Of a DNA stretch of 13,358 nt, positions 1 through 6,387 are shown in pieces (position 1 is the first letter of the stretch; each line of letters opens with the position of its first letter). The stretch is from JAVZCJ01 sp964532175. GTDB taxonomy: Archaea; Thermoproteota; Nitrososphaeria_A; Caldarchaeales; JAVZCJ01. The notes beneath the pieces were generated by a model. The model made no database searches, was not told where the DNA came from, and saw only the letters and a list, made by a program, of their open reading frames with translations. The stretch covers positions 1-13,358 of the forward strand of contig CAZHGP010000036.1 of NCBI GenBank assembly GCA_964532175.1. The letters are read 5' to 3'. The position numbers and the translations under genes are program-made.

Positions 1-384
1 TAATTTAATTATTCTTCCCCTAAGTCAAGAATAATCTGCATATGGAAGTTTTTGATGTTAACTCAGCTTTAACATAAATTATTAAGAAAACACTTTATAT
101 TCAATATATTTTGAAGTTTTACATAGCCATGCTTTAAGTTTTGTTTATTCAAGCTTTTGCTTTTTGTTCTTGCTATCCTTTCTTTAAAAATATTGAGAAC
201 AAAAAATGGTAATCATGAATTAATTTCTTGATATTTTCCATAAATGAAAAAGAATTACATCTTAACTGATATTTGAATCCAAAAATAATTTAGATAAACA
301 TTTTCTTCCACTAAGACTCATCATTTATCAATCCAAGCGAGAAATAAAACGAAATAAATCATATAACCAAATTTTTTAAATAAC
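1..384. other. Gene-free AT-rich stretch upstream of vapBC
   Basis: No convincing gene lies here. All three minus-strand frames meet stop codons within the first 30 bases (TTA, CTA and TCA triplets on the plus strand), and the plus frames stop at bases 1, 6 and 32, so no truncated neighbour enters from the left. I see no tRNA, no CRISPR-like repeat and no complete C/D-box pair. The one structure is an inverted repeat at 161-205, listed separately. A TATA-like CTTTATATT near 93-101 could start a short non-coding transcript, but nothing else supports that. Confidence 0.6.
161..205. repeat. Imperfect hairpin: 10-base inverted repeat
   Basis: TTTTTGTTCT (161-170) is matched exactly by AGAACAAAAA (196-205), leaving a 25-base loop. 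In RNA two further G-U pairs could extend the stem inward. It is the only notable structure in the gene-free left end. The arms are mostly A/T, so chance is a real possibility. It could be a transcript fold, a remnant of a mobile element end, or nothing. Confidence 0.35.
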
Positions 385-392
385 CTTATATA
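385..392 (+). promoter_or_regulatory. TATA box of vapBC promoter
   Basis: CTTATATA fits the archaeal TATA-box consensus well. Its centre is about 26 bases before position 415, which would give a short leader of about 10 bases carrying GGTGG (415-419) just ahead of the ATG at 425. Confidence 0.6.
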
Positions 393-424
393 CTACTTCA
401 TATTACTACATTTTGGTGGTTATA

Positions 425-655
425 ATGGGCAGGTATATTACGGTTTCTACAAAGGTAAGAAGGGAACTTAAAGAAGAGGCTGAGAAACTTGGTATAAAAA
501 TTTCTAATGTTCTTAGGCGTGCACTTGAAGAAGAAGTTAAAAAAGAAAAACTTAAGAGATTAGAAAGAAAGCTTAGCGAGCTTAATGATGTACTTGATAA
601 GATAAACATGGATAGTATTATAAGTGGTATTAGAGAAGATAGGGAACATAGATGA
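425..655 (+). CDS. vapB: VapB-type ribbon-helix-helix antitoxin
   Basis: A 76-residue protein expected to neutralise the adjacent VapC and repress the shared promoter by binding DNA as a dimer. Residues 4-9 (YITVST) form the DNA-contacting strand, and residues 10-23 and 25-40 the two helices of a ribbon-helix-helix fold. A charged helix follows, and the tail GIREDREHR (68-76) matches the toxin-wrapping end of archaeal VapB proteins. The ATG at 425 was chosen over TTG 413 and GTG 416 because GGTGG at 415-419 sits five bases ahead as a Shine-Dalgarno-like site and the family starts at this point. The stop overlaps the vapC start (ATGA, 652-655), implying translational coupling. The first 60-base stretch of the gene (421-480) has 23 G+C, richer than the sampled vapC stretch (12 of 60), which may reflect transfer or simply its Arg/Glu content. 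Confidence 0.88.
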   Translation: MGRYITVSTKVRRELKEEAEKLGIKISNVLRRALEEEVKKEKLKRLERKLSELNDVLDKINMDSIISGIREDREHR

Positions 656-1050
656 GAAATTTACTTTTTGATGCTTCTTCATTGATATATTCATTAAAAA
701 TAAGAAATTTAAAACCACTTTATAATAATTACATTCAGTTATTAACAATTTATGAAGCAATAAATGCTTTATGGAAAGAAAGTTATTTAACCAAAGCAAT
801 AACTATTGAAGAAGCAAGAGAGCTTACCAATATACTTAATGAAATTATCGATCTTATGAATATGATAAACCCTCATGGATATGAAAAAGAAATATTAGAA
901 AATGCATGGAAGTTGGGAATAACAGCTTATGATGCATCATATGTAGTGATTACAAAAAAGAATAATTTGATATTAGTAAGTGAAGATGAAAAATTAAAAA
1001 GAAAAATTGGTGATATTATAAAAATTATCAGCTTAAAAGAACTAACCTAA
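652..1050 (+). CDS. vapC: VapC-type PIN-domain ribonuclease toxin
   Basis: A 132-residue PIN-domain protein. VapC toxins are Mg-dependent endoribonucleases that cut tRNA or rRNA when released from VapB. The acidic active-site set is visible: D7 (LLFDASSLIY), E35 (IYEAINALWKE), D94 (TAYDASYVV) and D112 (VSEDEKL). The length is typical, and the last strand (IIKIISLKEL) is the usual PIN ending. Nothing looks disrupted, so the pair should be functional. The start codon lies inside the vapB stop (ATGA overlap), so no separate ribosome site is needed. The target RNA cannot be told from sequence. The pair stands alone between two AT-rich gaps, as is common for mobile toxin-antitoxin modules in thermophilic archaea. 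Confidence 0.9.
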   Translation: MRNLLFDASSLIYSLKIRNLKPLYNNYIQLLTIYEAINALWKESYLTKAITIEEARELTNILNEIIDLMNMINPHGYEKEILENAWKLGITAYDASYVVITKKNNLILVSEDEKLKRKIGDIIKIISLKELT

Positions 1051-1060
1051 TTTATGAATC

Positions 1061-1073
1061 TTTTTTCGATTTT
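1061..1073 (+). terminator. T-rich terminator after vapBC
   Basis: Six T (1061-1066), CGA, then four T (1070-1073) begin 11 bases after the vapC stop. Archaeal RNA polymerase terminates on such U-rich tracts without a hairpin. No stem is visible. Confidence 0.4.
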
Positions 1074-1096
1074 AATTTAATAAATATTTGTATTTG

Positions 1097-1104
1097 CTTT
1101 AAAA
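1097..1104 (+). promoter_or_regulatory. Possible TATA box of the pyruvate-kinase-like gene
   Basis: CTTTAAAA, centred about 26 bases before position 1127, would give a leader of about 15 bases to the ATG at 1142. A second candidate (TTTTTAT, 1114-1120) would make the message leaderless. The surroundings are so AT-rich that the choice is uncertain. Confidence 0.35.
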
Positions 1105-1141
1105 GTTTTAAAGTTTTTATTTTTAGAAAAAGAAAAAAATA

Positions 1142-1699
1142 ATGATAAATATGAGTAAAATAGAAAAATCAATTTTATATTTTAAAAATTATGGTCCTGA
1201 AAATACTGATGATGTAATAAAAGCTGTTTATGAAAGAATTAAAGAAAAAGATATTAATACTGTAATTGTTGCTAGCACATCTGGTGAAACTGGTTTAAAA
1301 TTTGCAAAAGCATTTAAAGATTTAGCTAAAGTAGTAGCAGTATCCTATGAAAAAATGAACCCTAATTTTAAAGAAGAAATAATAAAACTTGGAGGAATTG
1401 CTATTGATGAAACTCATTTACCACTTCATAAAAAAGGAATGGATAATATAAGGAATGCATTCTATACTTTAGGTCAAGGATTTAAAGTTGCAATAGAAGT
1501 AATTTTAATAGCTGCTGATGAAAAAGTTATAAATTTATATGAAAATGTTATAGGAGTTGGTGGAACCGAGAGAGGAGCTGATACAGCTATAGTAGCAAGG
1601 TCTACAACTACAAAGGAAATTTTCAGTAAAGATAAAAATAGAAAACTTGAAGTAAAAGAAATAATAGCTATGCCATTAAAGAAAATGTGGTGGGATTAG
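1142..1699 (+). CDS. Stand-alone pyruvate kinase alpha/beta (C-terminal) domain protein
   Basis: A 185-residue protein equivalent only to the C-terminal alpha/beta domain of pyruvate kinase, the domain that binds allosteric effectors in full enzymes. The TIM barrel and active site are absent, so it cannot be a pyruvate kinase itself. Visible signatures are YFKNYGPENTDD (13-24), the nucleotide-fold-like VIVASTSGETGLKFAKAF (41-58), which corresponds to the conserved AsTxSGxTa turn, and GVGGTERGADTAIVARS (138-154). No signal peptide or membrane segment is present, so it should be cytoplasmic. Free-standing copies are known in archaea and bacteria, but their role is not established to my knowledge; a small-molecule sensor or an uncharacterised enzyme are both possible. 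No clear Shine-Dalgarno is present; ATG 1151 (residue 4) is an alternative start. It is transcribed alone. Confidence 0.82.
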   Translation: MINMSKIEKSILYFKNYGPENTDDVIKAVYERIKEKDINTVIVASTSGETGLKFAKAFKDLAKVVAVSYEKMNPNFKEEIIKLGGIAIDETHLPLHKKGMDNIRNAFYTLGQGFKVAIEVILIAADEKVINLYENVIGVGGTERGADTAIVARSTTTKEIFSKDKNRKLEVKEIIAMPLKKMWWD

Positions 1700-1732
1700 T
1701 AAATCTAGATTTCATAAGTGTAATAACGCCTC

Positions 1733-1740
1733 TTTTTTTT
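1733..1740 (+). terminator. T8 terminator
   Basis: An uninterrupted run of eight T beginning 33 bases after the stop of the pyruvate-kinase-like gene, preceded by the locally GC-richer ACGCCTC. It fits an archaeal U-tract terminator. No stem-loop is evident. Confidence 0.5.
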
Positions 1741-2150
1741 ATTTAATAAAAATGTTTGTTTGAAAGAAGGTTTTTAATAATTTTTATTACTTCTAATATT
1801 TTACTTTTTCATTATTCATTAGATTTTTAAATTCTTTTAAGCCTCATAAAGAAAACCCTCTTCTTTTTTAAATATCAATGTAAAAATAGATTAAAGCCAT
1901 AAAGCAATAATAATTGGACAATGCCCTTAAAAAATAAAAACTTATAGAAATTTAAAAAAATATTTATATCTCTCACAATGCTTATTTAAATACTTTTTTA
2001 TGTTTAAAGTAAATTTTCGGAATTAGAAGTTTTTAAAGAAAATTTTTGAAATAATTTATTTGAAGTACCACAGGTTTATAAAAAATTTAAAAAATAAATT
2101 GGATTTTGCTTATAATGATATTGTTAATAAATATAAGTATTTTAAAATTA
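1741..2150. other. AT-rich gene-poor stretch
   Basis: About 400 bases with no credible coding frame on either strand. It is made of A/T runs with scattered T tracts (for example near 1863-1868) and weak inverted repeats such as AAATTTTC (2011-2018) with GAAAATTT (2038-2045). None of these exceeds what this base composition would give by chance. No tRNA, C/D-box RNA, transposase remnant or repeat array was seen. A short unannotated RNA cannot be excluded. Confidence 0.5.
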
Positions 2151-2152
2151 AA

Positions 2153-2162
2153 AAATATAAAT
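2153..2162 (+). promoter_or_regulatory. Probable TATA box of the YbaK-family gene
   Basis: AAATATAAAT, centred about 26 bases before position 2184, would give a leader of about 32 bases to the ATG at 2216. It is followed directly by the unusual G-run GGAGGGGGG (2164-2172). Confidence 0.4.
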
Positions 2163-2163
2163 A

Positions 2164-2172
2164 GGAGGGGGG
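2164..2172 (+). other. Orphan G-run GGAGGGGGG
   Basis: Nine purines, eight of them G, in an otherwise almost pure A/T region. It looks like a strong Shine-Dalgarno sequence, but no start codon follows at a usable distance; the next in-frame options (TTG 2204, ATG 2216) are more than 30 bases away. It sits between the putative TATA box and the expected transcription start of the YbaK-family gene, where it could be a factor site. Function unknown. Confidence 0.35.
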
Positions 2173-2215
2173 ACTTAATTAAAATTAATATCTAAAAACT
2201 AGTTTGAGAGTAAAA

Positions 2216-2668
2216 ATGAGTTTAGAAAATTACTTAAAACAAAATAATGTTTGGTATAAATTTATTCCAAAACCAGAGACTATTCATACAGCTGATGCCG
2301 CAAGAGTTACTGGTATAGAATTAAAAAGAGTTACAAAAAATTTAGTTTGTAAAACAAATGAAGGAGAGTATGTGCTTTTAATTATACCAGGTGATAAAAA
2401 AGTTGATTTGAAAAAAGCATCCGAAGTATTAAAAGTTAAGAAAGTTTACCTTATGCCATTTGATAAAGCAGAAGAGATTAGTGGTTATCCTCCTGGTGGT
2501 ACACCATCCGTTGGACATAAAACTAAAATGAAAGTAATTATTGATAAATCTATTTTAAATTATGAAACTGTTTATTGTGGTGGAGGAAGCAGAAACAAGC
2601 TTCTTGAATTAAAAACAAGTGATATAGTAAGATTGAATAATGCTATTATAGCTGATATAGCATATTAA
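2216..2668 (+). CDS. YbaK/ProX-family aminoacyl-tRNA deacylase
   Basis: A 150-residue single-domain protein of the YbaK/EbsC/ProXp editing superfamily. These proteins hydrolyse mischarged aminoacyl-tRNAs in trans, for example Cys-, Ala- or Ser-tRNA(Pro). Seen in the sequence: the conserved lysine in RVTKNLV (K41), the glycine-rich substrate loop GYPPGGTPSVGHK (90-102), and the C-terminal CGGGSRNKLLELKTSDI (121-137), where the GGG and the L-x-(I/L)-xxxD pattern are typical. Length and motif order are complete, so the gene looks intact. ATG 2216 was preferred over TTG 2204: the family starts with this helix, and the upstream GAGAG (2206-2210) is a weak ribosome site. It is transcribed alone and converges on the next gene with only seven bases between the stops. 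Which misacylated tRNA it clears cannot be read from the sequence. Confidence 0.88.
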   Translation: MSLENYLKQNNVWYKFIPKPETIHTADAARVTGIELKRVTKNLVCKTNEGEYVLLIIPGDKKVDLKKASEVLKVKKVYLMPFDKAEEISGYPPGGTPSVGHKTKMKVIIDKSILNYETVYCGGGSRNKLLELKTSDIVRLNNAIIADIAY

Positions 2669-2675
2669 ATTAGAC

Positions 2676-3950
2676 TTATCTTGCCAAATTTCCTAGAATA
2701 TCAAAAATCATATCTCTTGGTTCTCCAATAATTTTTATTTTCCTTTTTAATTCAGGATTTTTTTCAATATCTTCAATAAGTGCTTCTGAAATCCAAAATC
2801 TAGAAAGTTCAAGAGTATTTTTAATTCTAACTATTTTTGCTTTTTTAGGATCTCTTACACCAGCTGCTCTTAAACCAATTGCTATAGCATCTCTATCACA
2901 AGGCAAAAAAATAGGTATTTTACTGCTTTCAGGCCAATTACTTGTTAAACAATTGATAAATGTTTTTTCAAAATCAATTTTTTCAAATACTCTTTTAGTA
3001 GTAAGATCAGCCATACCTATTCCTATAGCATTTCCTTCAGTTTTAGAACTTAAATCAAGTACTACTATTCTTTTAATCTTTGGTGCTTCTGGTTCATATT
3101 CTCCTGGAACGAAAAACCTACCTGTAACATTTGGATCCATTCCTACTCCGCTAATATCTTTCCCTATTTCATCAACAATTAAAAGATCGATATCTTTAAA
3201 TGGTATTCTAGGAAGGTATTCTTTAGCAATTTTTAAAAGCTTAATTTCTTCCTCTTCAATTTTTTCAGGAGGGATTGCTTTAATTATTGCAGTTTCATGA
3301 TATCCATTTTCTACGATTGCTATTCCACATATTATTTTCTCTTTTTCTAATATTTTCTTAGCTATTTTTGGTAGAATTTTATGATATCCTTCAGAAAGAA
3401 AAGAATGAAGAATTTCAGCACCTTTTTGTTTTCCTAAACCAATGACTGCCATTTTAATTAATCCACTCTCAATTTTATCTTTAAAATCAGTATGTGGTTT
3501 AACTCTATTTATAATAATTATCCCATCAGCATTATGAGCATGCTTATCAATATATATTGGTGTGCCATCATCAAGATAATCAATTACTTCAACTTCTAAA
3601 GAAGAAATTATTGGTGCTCCAATACTTTCAGGAGTTATTCCAAGGGTCCTTAGAACTTCAATTTGGCCTTCAGGAGTTGCACCTCCATGGCTACCCATAG
3701 CTGGAATAATAAATGGTTGCCCACCATATTTTTTTACTTCATTTACAATAGTAGCAATTATTTCTACAATATTTGCTATTCCTCTACTACCAGCTGTTAT
3801 AGCTATTTTACTTCCAGGTTTAATTCTTGAAGGAAAATCTATTTCTTCAAGTTGTTTAATGATTTCATCTTTAATATTTTGAATTTTAATTGAAACAAGT
3901 TCTTGTTCAACTTCAATCATTTTTGGAAAATTAAAATAGCTTAAATTCAT
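2676..3950 (-). CDS. Divergent LarA-family (Lar_N/DUF2088) protein, probable 2-hydroxyacid racemase/epimerase
   Basis: A 424-residue member of the LarA superfamily, nickel-pincer-nucleotide enzymes that invert C2 of 2-hydroxy acids by hydride transfer. Numbering from TTG 3953 (one residue more than the ATG start), the histidine motif MGSHGGA (H89), KPHTDF (H154), a downstream lysine K167 (GLIKMAV) and H183 (ILHSF) reproduce the His-Lys-His order; K167 to H183 is 16 residues, the same as between the cofactor lysine and nickel-ligand histidine of LarA. The first motif differs: TAGSRG replaces the D-x-T-R type, keeping R57 but losing the Asp. The protein therefore belongs to a distinct subgroup and its substrate is unassigned. 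ATG 3950 was chosen because the upstream TATA box at 3971-3981 puts transcription start at that codon, suggesting a leaderless message; ATG 3920 is an alternative. It is divergent from the acid-sugar kinase operon, with 105 bases between. Confidence 0.82.
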   Translation of the reverse strand: MNLSYFNFPKMIEVEQELVSIKIQNIKDEIIKQLEEIDFPSRIKPGSKIAITAGSRGIANIVEIIATIVNEVKKYGGQPFIIPAMGSHGGATPEGQIEVLRTLGITPESIGAPIISSLEVEVIDYLDDGTPIYIDKHAHNADGIIIINRVKPHTDFKDKIESGLIKMAVIGLGKQKGAEILHSFLSEGYHKILPKIAKKILEKEKIICGIAIVENGYHETAIIKAIPPEKIEEEEIKLLKIAKEYLPRIPFKDIDLLIVDEIGKDISGVGMDPNVTGRFFVPGEYEPEAPKIKRIVVLDLSSKTEGNAIGIGMADLTTKRVFEKIDFEKTFINCLTSNWPESSKIPIFLPCDRDAIAIGLRAAGVRDPKKAKIVRIKNTLELSRFWISEALIEDIEKNPELKRKIKIIGEPRDMIFDILGNLAR

Positions 3951-3970
3951 CAAATTAATATTTCATTACG

Positions 3971-3981
3971 AATATATAAAA
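3971..3981 (-). promoter_or_regulatory. TATA box of the divergent LarA-family gene
   Basis: Read on the minus strand it is TTTTATATATT, centred 26 bases upstream of ATG 3950. That spacing predicts transcription starting at the initiation codon, so a leaderless mRNA; no Shine-Dalgarno is present, which agrees. Confidence 0.55.
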
Positions 3982-3991
3982 ATTAATAAGT

Positions 3992-4014
3992 TTTATTAAA
4001 AATTTTTTAATAAA
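3992..4014. repeat. 11-base inverted repeat, candidate operator between divergent promoters
   Basis: TTTATTAAAAA (3992-4002) and TTTTTAATAAA (4004-4014) are perfect inverted arms around one central base. The centre (4003) lies between the two opposing TATA boxes (about 3976 and 4035), where one dimeric regulator could control both the LarA-family gene and the kinase-dehydrogenase operon. A second overlapping repeat, TTAATAA / TTATTAA (3983-3989, 3993-3999), is also present. All bases in the main repeat are A/T, so chance formation in this composition is plausible. Confidence 0.35.
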
Positions 4015-4028
4015 TATATATTTTTGAA

Positions 4029-4040
4029 TTAAAATATATA
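4029..4040 (+). promoter_or_regulatory. TATA-like promoter of the kinase-dehydrogenase operon
   Basis: TTAAAATATATA lies about 22 bases before the ATG at 4056, and no Shine-Dalgarno precedes that ATG, so the message is probably leaderless or nearly so. A second TATA-like run at 4012-4020 would give a leader of about 13 bases. The exact box cannot be settled by eye. Confidence 0.4.
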
Positions 4041-4055
4041 AAATGATAAATTGCT

Positions 4056-5327
4056 ATGAGATATGATCTATGCAAATCTATTATAATAATTGCTGATGAT
4101 TTTACAGGTGCAAATGATACTGCTGCTCAATTCTCAAAACTTGGTTTTTCTACGATTACACTATTAAAATTTGAATTGTTAAGAAAGTTGATAAAGAAAT
4201 ATAATGTAATAGCAATAGATACAGAAAGTAGAATGCTTGATCCTAAAATATCTTATGAAATATTATTTAATATAGGTAAAAACATAAAAGAAATCGATAT
4301 TAATAATAAAATATTAATTTATAAAAAAGTAGATTCAACATTAAGAGGGAACATAATTGAAGAAATTAAAGGTTTGTATGATGCTTTAAATCCTGATATT
4401 ATAATATTTGCACCCGCATATCCTAAACAGAGTCGAACAACAATAGGAGGAGTGCATATGGTAAATGGCATACCAGTAGATCAAACAATTTTTGGAAAAG
4501 ATTTAAGAACGCCAGTTAAATCTTCTCATATACCATCAATTTTCATGCCATTTTTTGGTAAAGATTATAAGCATGTATTTTTAGAAGACCTAAGATCTAA
4601 TAAATTGTATGAATTCTTTAATAATTATAAATTTCTTTCATTTGATATAGAAAATGATAATGATATTAAAATTTTAATTGAAAAATTGTTTGAAATAAAA
4701 AATAAAAGAAAAATAATTTGGGTAGGTTCTGCAGGATTAGCAGAACATATAGCTTACAATATTATTAGGAAAAAAATTAAACCAATTTTAATAGTTATTG
4801 GTTCTGCTAATGAGATAACTAAAAATCAAATTAGAAAATTTTTAAATGAATATGGAGGTCATCTTATTCTAATTAATATTAAAGATCTTATTAAAAACTT
4901 CGACATTGAATTAAAAAGAGTAATTAATGAAATTTTTAAAGCTCTTAATTCTTCATTGGATATAGTAATTACAACATCTTATGATGAAAAACAATTTAAT
5001 GATAGTAAAGAAATGGCATATGAAATGAATATAACAATCAAAGATATTGGAAATATAATTGCTAAAAAATTTGGAGAATTAATTTCTTCAATTATTAATG
5101 AATTTGGATGGAAAAGTTTTAAAGGAATGTTTATATCAGGAGGTGATACTTCAATAGCAATTATAAAACAATTAGGAATAAATAGTATTATAGTAAAAGG
5201 AGAAATAGAAACTGGTATTCCAATTCTTAATTATAAAAAGTTTATTATAATTACAAAAGCAGGTGGATTTGGCAAAGAAGATACTCTTATTAAAGTAATA
5301 ACAAAAATGAAAAGTGATTTAATATGA
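4056..5327 (+). CDS. dtnK: Four-carbon acid sugar kinase (DUF1537 family), DtnK/OtnK-like
   Basis: A 423-residue two-domain kinase of the DUF1537 family, which phosphorylates four-carbon sugar acids (D-threonate, D-erythronate, 3-oxo-tetronate) at O4 using ATP. The N-terminal sugar-acid domain carries ADDFTGANDTA (13-23) and KKVDSTLRGN (90-99); SAGLAEH (225-231) and GSAN (249-252) lie near the domain junction. The C-terminal nucleotide domain has SGGDTS (361-366), GEIETGIP (382-389) and KAGGFG (401-406). All family motifs are present and the length is normal. The gene opens a two-gene operon with the PdxA-like dehydrogenase, overlapping it by four bases. That pairing is the one described for D-threonate/D-erythronate breakdown, which argues for a tetronate kinase rather than an OtnK type working with an aldolase. 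The exact stereoisomer cannot be read from sequence. Confidence 0.87.
   Translation: MRYDLCKSIIIIADDFTGANDTAAQFSKLGFSTITLLKFELLRKLIKKYNVIAIDTESRMLDPKISYEILFNIGKNIKEIDINNKILIYKKVDSTLRGNIIEEIKGLYDALNPDIIIFAPAYPKQSRTTIGGVHMVNGIPVDQTIFGKDLRTPVKSSHIPSIFMPFFGKDYKHVFLEDLRSNKLYEFFNNYKFLSFDIENDNDIKILIEKLFEIKNKRKIIWVGSAGLAEHIAYNIIRKKIKPILIVIGSANEITKNQIRKFLNEYGGHLILINIKDLIKNFDIELKRVINEIFKALNSSLDIVITTSYDEKQFNDSKEMAYEMNITIKDIGNIIAKKFGELISSIINEFGWKSFKGMFISGGDTSIAIIKQLGINSIIVKGEIETGIPILNYKKFIIITKAGGFGKEDTLIKVITKMKSDLI
5314..5318 (+). promoter_or_regulatory. Internal ribosome-binding site for pdxA2
   Basis: GTGAT, complementary to the anti-Shine-Dalgarno end of archaeal 16S rRNA, lies five bases before ATG 5324 and inside the end of the kinase gene. 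With the ATGA overlap it supports coupled translation and the chosen start. Confidence 0.5.
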
Positions 5328-6349
5328 AAAGTAATAAACCTTTTATTGGTATAACAATGGGCGACCCTGCTGGTTCAGGTCCTGAATTAGCGATTAAAGC
5401 TATTAAAAGATTAAAAAAAGATGTTGAATATAATGCTAAATTATTATTGATAGGAGATTTTAAAGTATTTAAAAAAGCATTAGAAATCGTTGGATCTGAT
5501 GATCTAAAATTAATTAAAATAAATCATCCAAAAGATTTTATTGATGATGTGGATACTATAAATATAATTGATTTAAATAATGTTGATATAGGCAAGCTAG
5601 TATATGGCAAACCTTCTTTTATAGGAGGAAAAGCAGCATACGAAAGTATTATTAAAGCGGTTGAATATGCTATGGGAAATTTTTTACATGCAATAGTTAC
5701 TATGCCAATTAGTAAAGAAAGCCTTAACATGGCTGGTTATAATTATCCTGGACATACTGAAATTTTAGCTGATTTAACAAAAACAAAAGATGTTAGAATG
5801 ATGCTTATTGCTAAAAATCTAAAAGTAGTGCATGTTACAACTCATGTTTCTTTAAAAAAAGCTATAGAATTGATAAAAAAAGATAGAATAGTTAAAACTA
5901 TTGAAATAACAAATTTGTATCTTAAAAATTATTTTGATATAACAAATCCAAAGATTGCAATTGCTGGATTAAACCCTCATGCAAGTGAAAGTGGATTATT
6001 TGGGGATGAAGAAGAAAAAGAAATAATTCCAGCAATTAAAGAAGCAAATGAAAAAGGAATAAATGCTCTAGGTCCTTTCCCATCAGATAGTGTATTTTAT
6101 AGAGCATACAATAATGAGTTTGATGCTGTTATAGCAATGTATCATGATCAAGGGCATATACCTATTAAAATGATTGGTTTTATGGAAGGTGTTAATATTA
6201 CACTTGGATTGCCAATTATTAGAACATCACCAGATCATGGAACTGTATGGGGCAAAGCTGGAAAAGGTACAGCAAACGAAAGTGCAACATTAAATGCAAT
6301 AGAAATTGCTATAAAATTAGCAAAAAAGAAAGTAAAAACAATAAATTAA
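5324..6349 (+). CDS. pdxA2: PdxA2-type 4-phospho-D-threonate/erythronate dehydrogenase (decarboxylating)
   Basis: A 341-residue NAD-dependent dehydrogenase of the PdxA family. The opening GITMGDPAGSGPE (9-21) and MPISKESL (127-134) are family signatures. The metal-binding histidines H174 (TTHVSL), H219 (LNPHASE) and H274 (YHDQGH) have spacings of 45 and 55 residues, identical to H166, H211 and H266 of E. coli PdxA; IRTSPDHGT (299-307) is the phosphate/NAD region. In PdxA2 the same chemistry acts on 4-phospho-tetronates: C3 is oxidised, then CO2 is lost, leaving dihydroxyacetone phosphate. The overlap with a DUF1537 kinase strongly favours PdxA2 over pyridoxal biosynthesis, and archaea generally make vitamin B6 by the unrelated Pdx1/Pdx2 route. 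The product would enter lower glycolysis or gluconeogenesis. The gene appears complete. Confidence 0.88.
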   Translation: MKSNKPFIGITMGDPAGSGPELAIKAIKRLKKDVEYNAKLLLIGDFKVFKKALEIVGSDDLKLIKINHPKDFIDDVDTINIIDLNNVDIGKLVYGKPSFIGGKAAYESIIKAVEYAMGNFLHAIVTMPISKESLNMAGYNYPGHTEILADLTKTKDVRMMLIAKNLKVVHVTTHVSLKKAIELIKKDRIVKTIEITNLYLKNYFDITNPKIAIAGLNPHASESGLFGDEEEKEIIPAIKEANEKGINALGPFPSDSVFYRAYNNEFDAVIAMYHDQGHIPIKMIGFMEGVNITLGLPIIRTSPDHGTVWGKAGKGTANESATLNAIEIAIKLAKKKVKTIN

Positions 6350-6373
6350 TATTAATTATAGAAAATTTCATAA

Positions 6374-6386
6374 TTTTTTATAAAAA
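6374..6386. terminator. Bidirectional T/A-run terminator
   Basis: In the 38-base gap between convergent pdxA2 and larA, six T (6374-6379) would end the plus transcript, and five A (6382-6386, T on the minus strand) would end the minus transcript immediately after the larA stop. No stem is needed for archaeal termination. Confidence 0.4.
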
Positions 6387-6387
6387 C

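Noticed and set aside
318..324. Minus-strand ATGATGA resembling a C box of a C/D-box RNA
   Set aside because: No D box (CTGA on the minus strand) lies at a suitable distance, and no C'/D' pair is visible.
413..424. Upstream TTG/GTG starts for vapB
   Set aside because: They would place the likely ribosome site GGTGG inside the coding region; the family begins at the ATG at 425.
406..799. Minus-strand open frames opposite vapB and vapC
   Set aside because: They overlap a well-supported toxin-antitoxin pair and have composition expected of reversed codons.
1142..1699. Broken pyruvate kinase gene
   Set aside because: The domain starts cleanly with its own promoter-like region and no barrel-encoding remnant is found upstream, so it reads as a complete single-domain gene.
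2953..3300. 115-codon open frame antisense to the LarA-family gene
   Set aside because: It mirrors a strongly conserved coding sequence, has Ser/Ile/Leu-rich low-information content, and matches no family I recognise.
5324..6349. Annotation as 4-hydroxythreonine-4-phosphate dehydrogenase of vitamin B6 synthesis (PdxA)
   Set aside because: The overlap with a DUF1537 kinase points to the PdxA2 catabolic role, and archaea generally use the Pdx1/Pdx2 route for B6.
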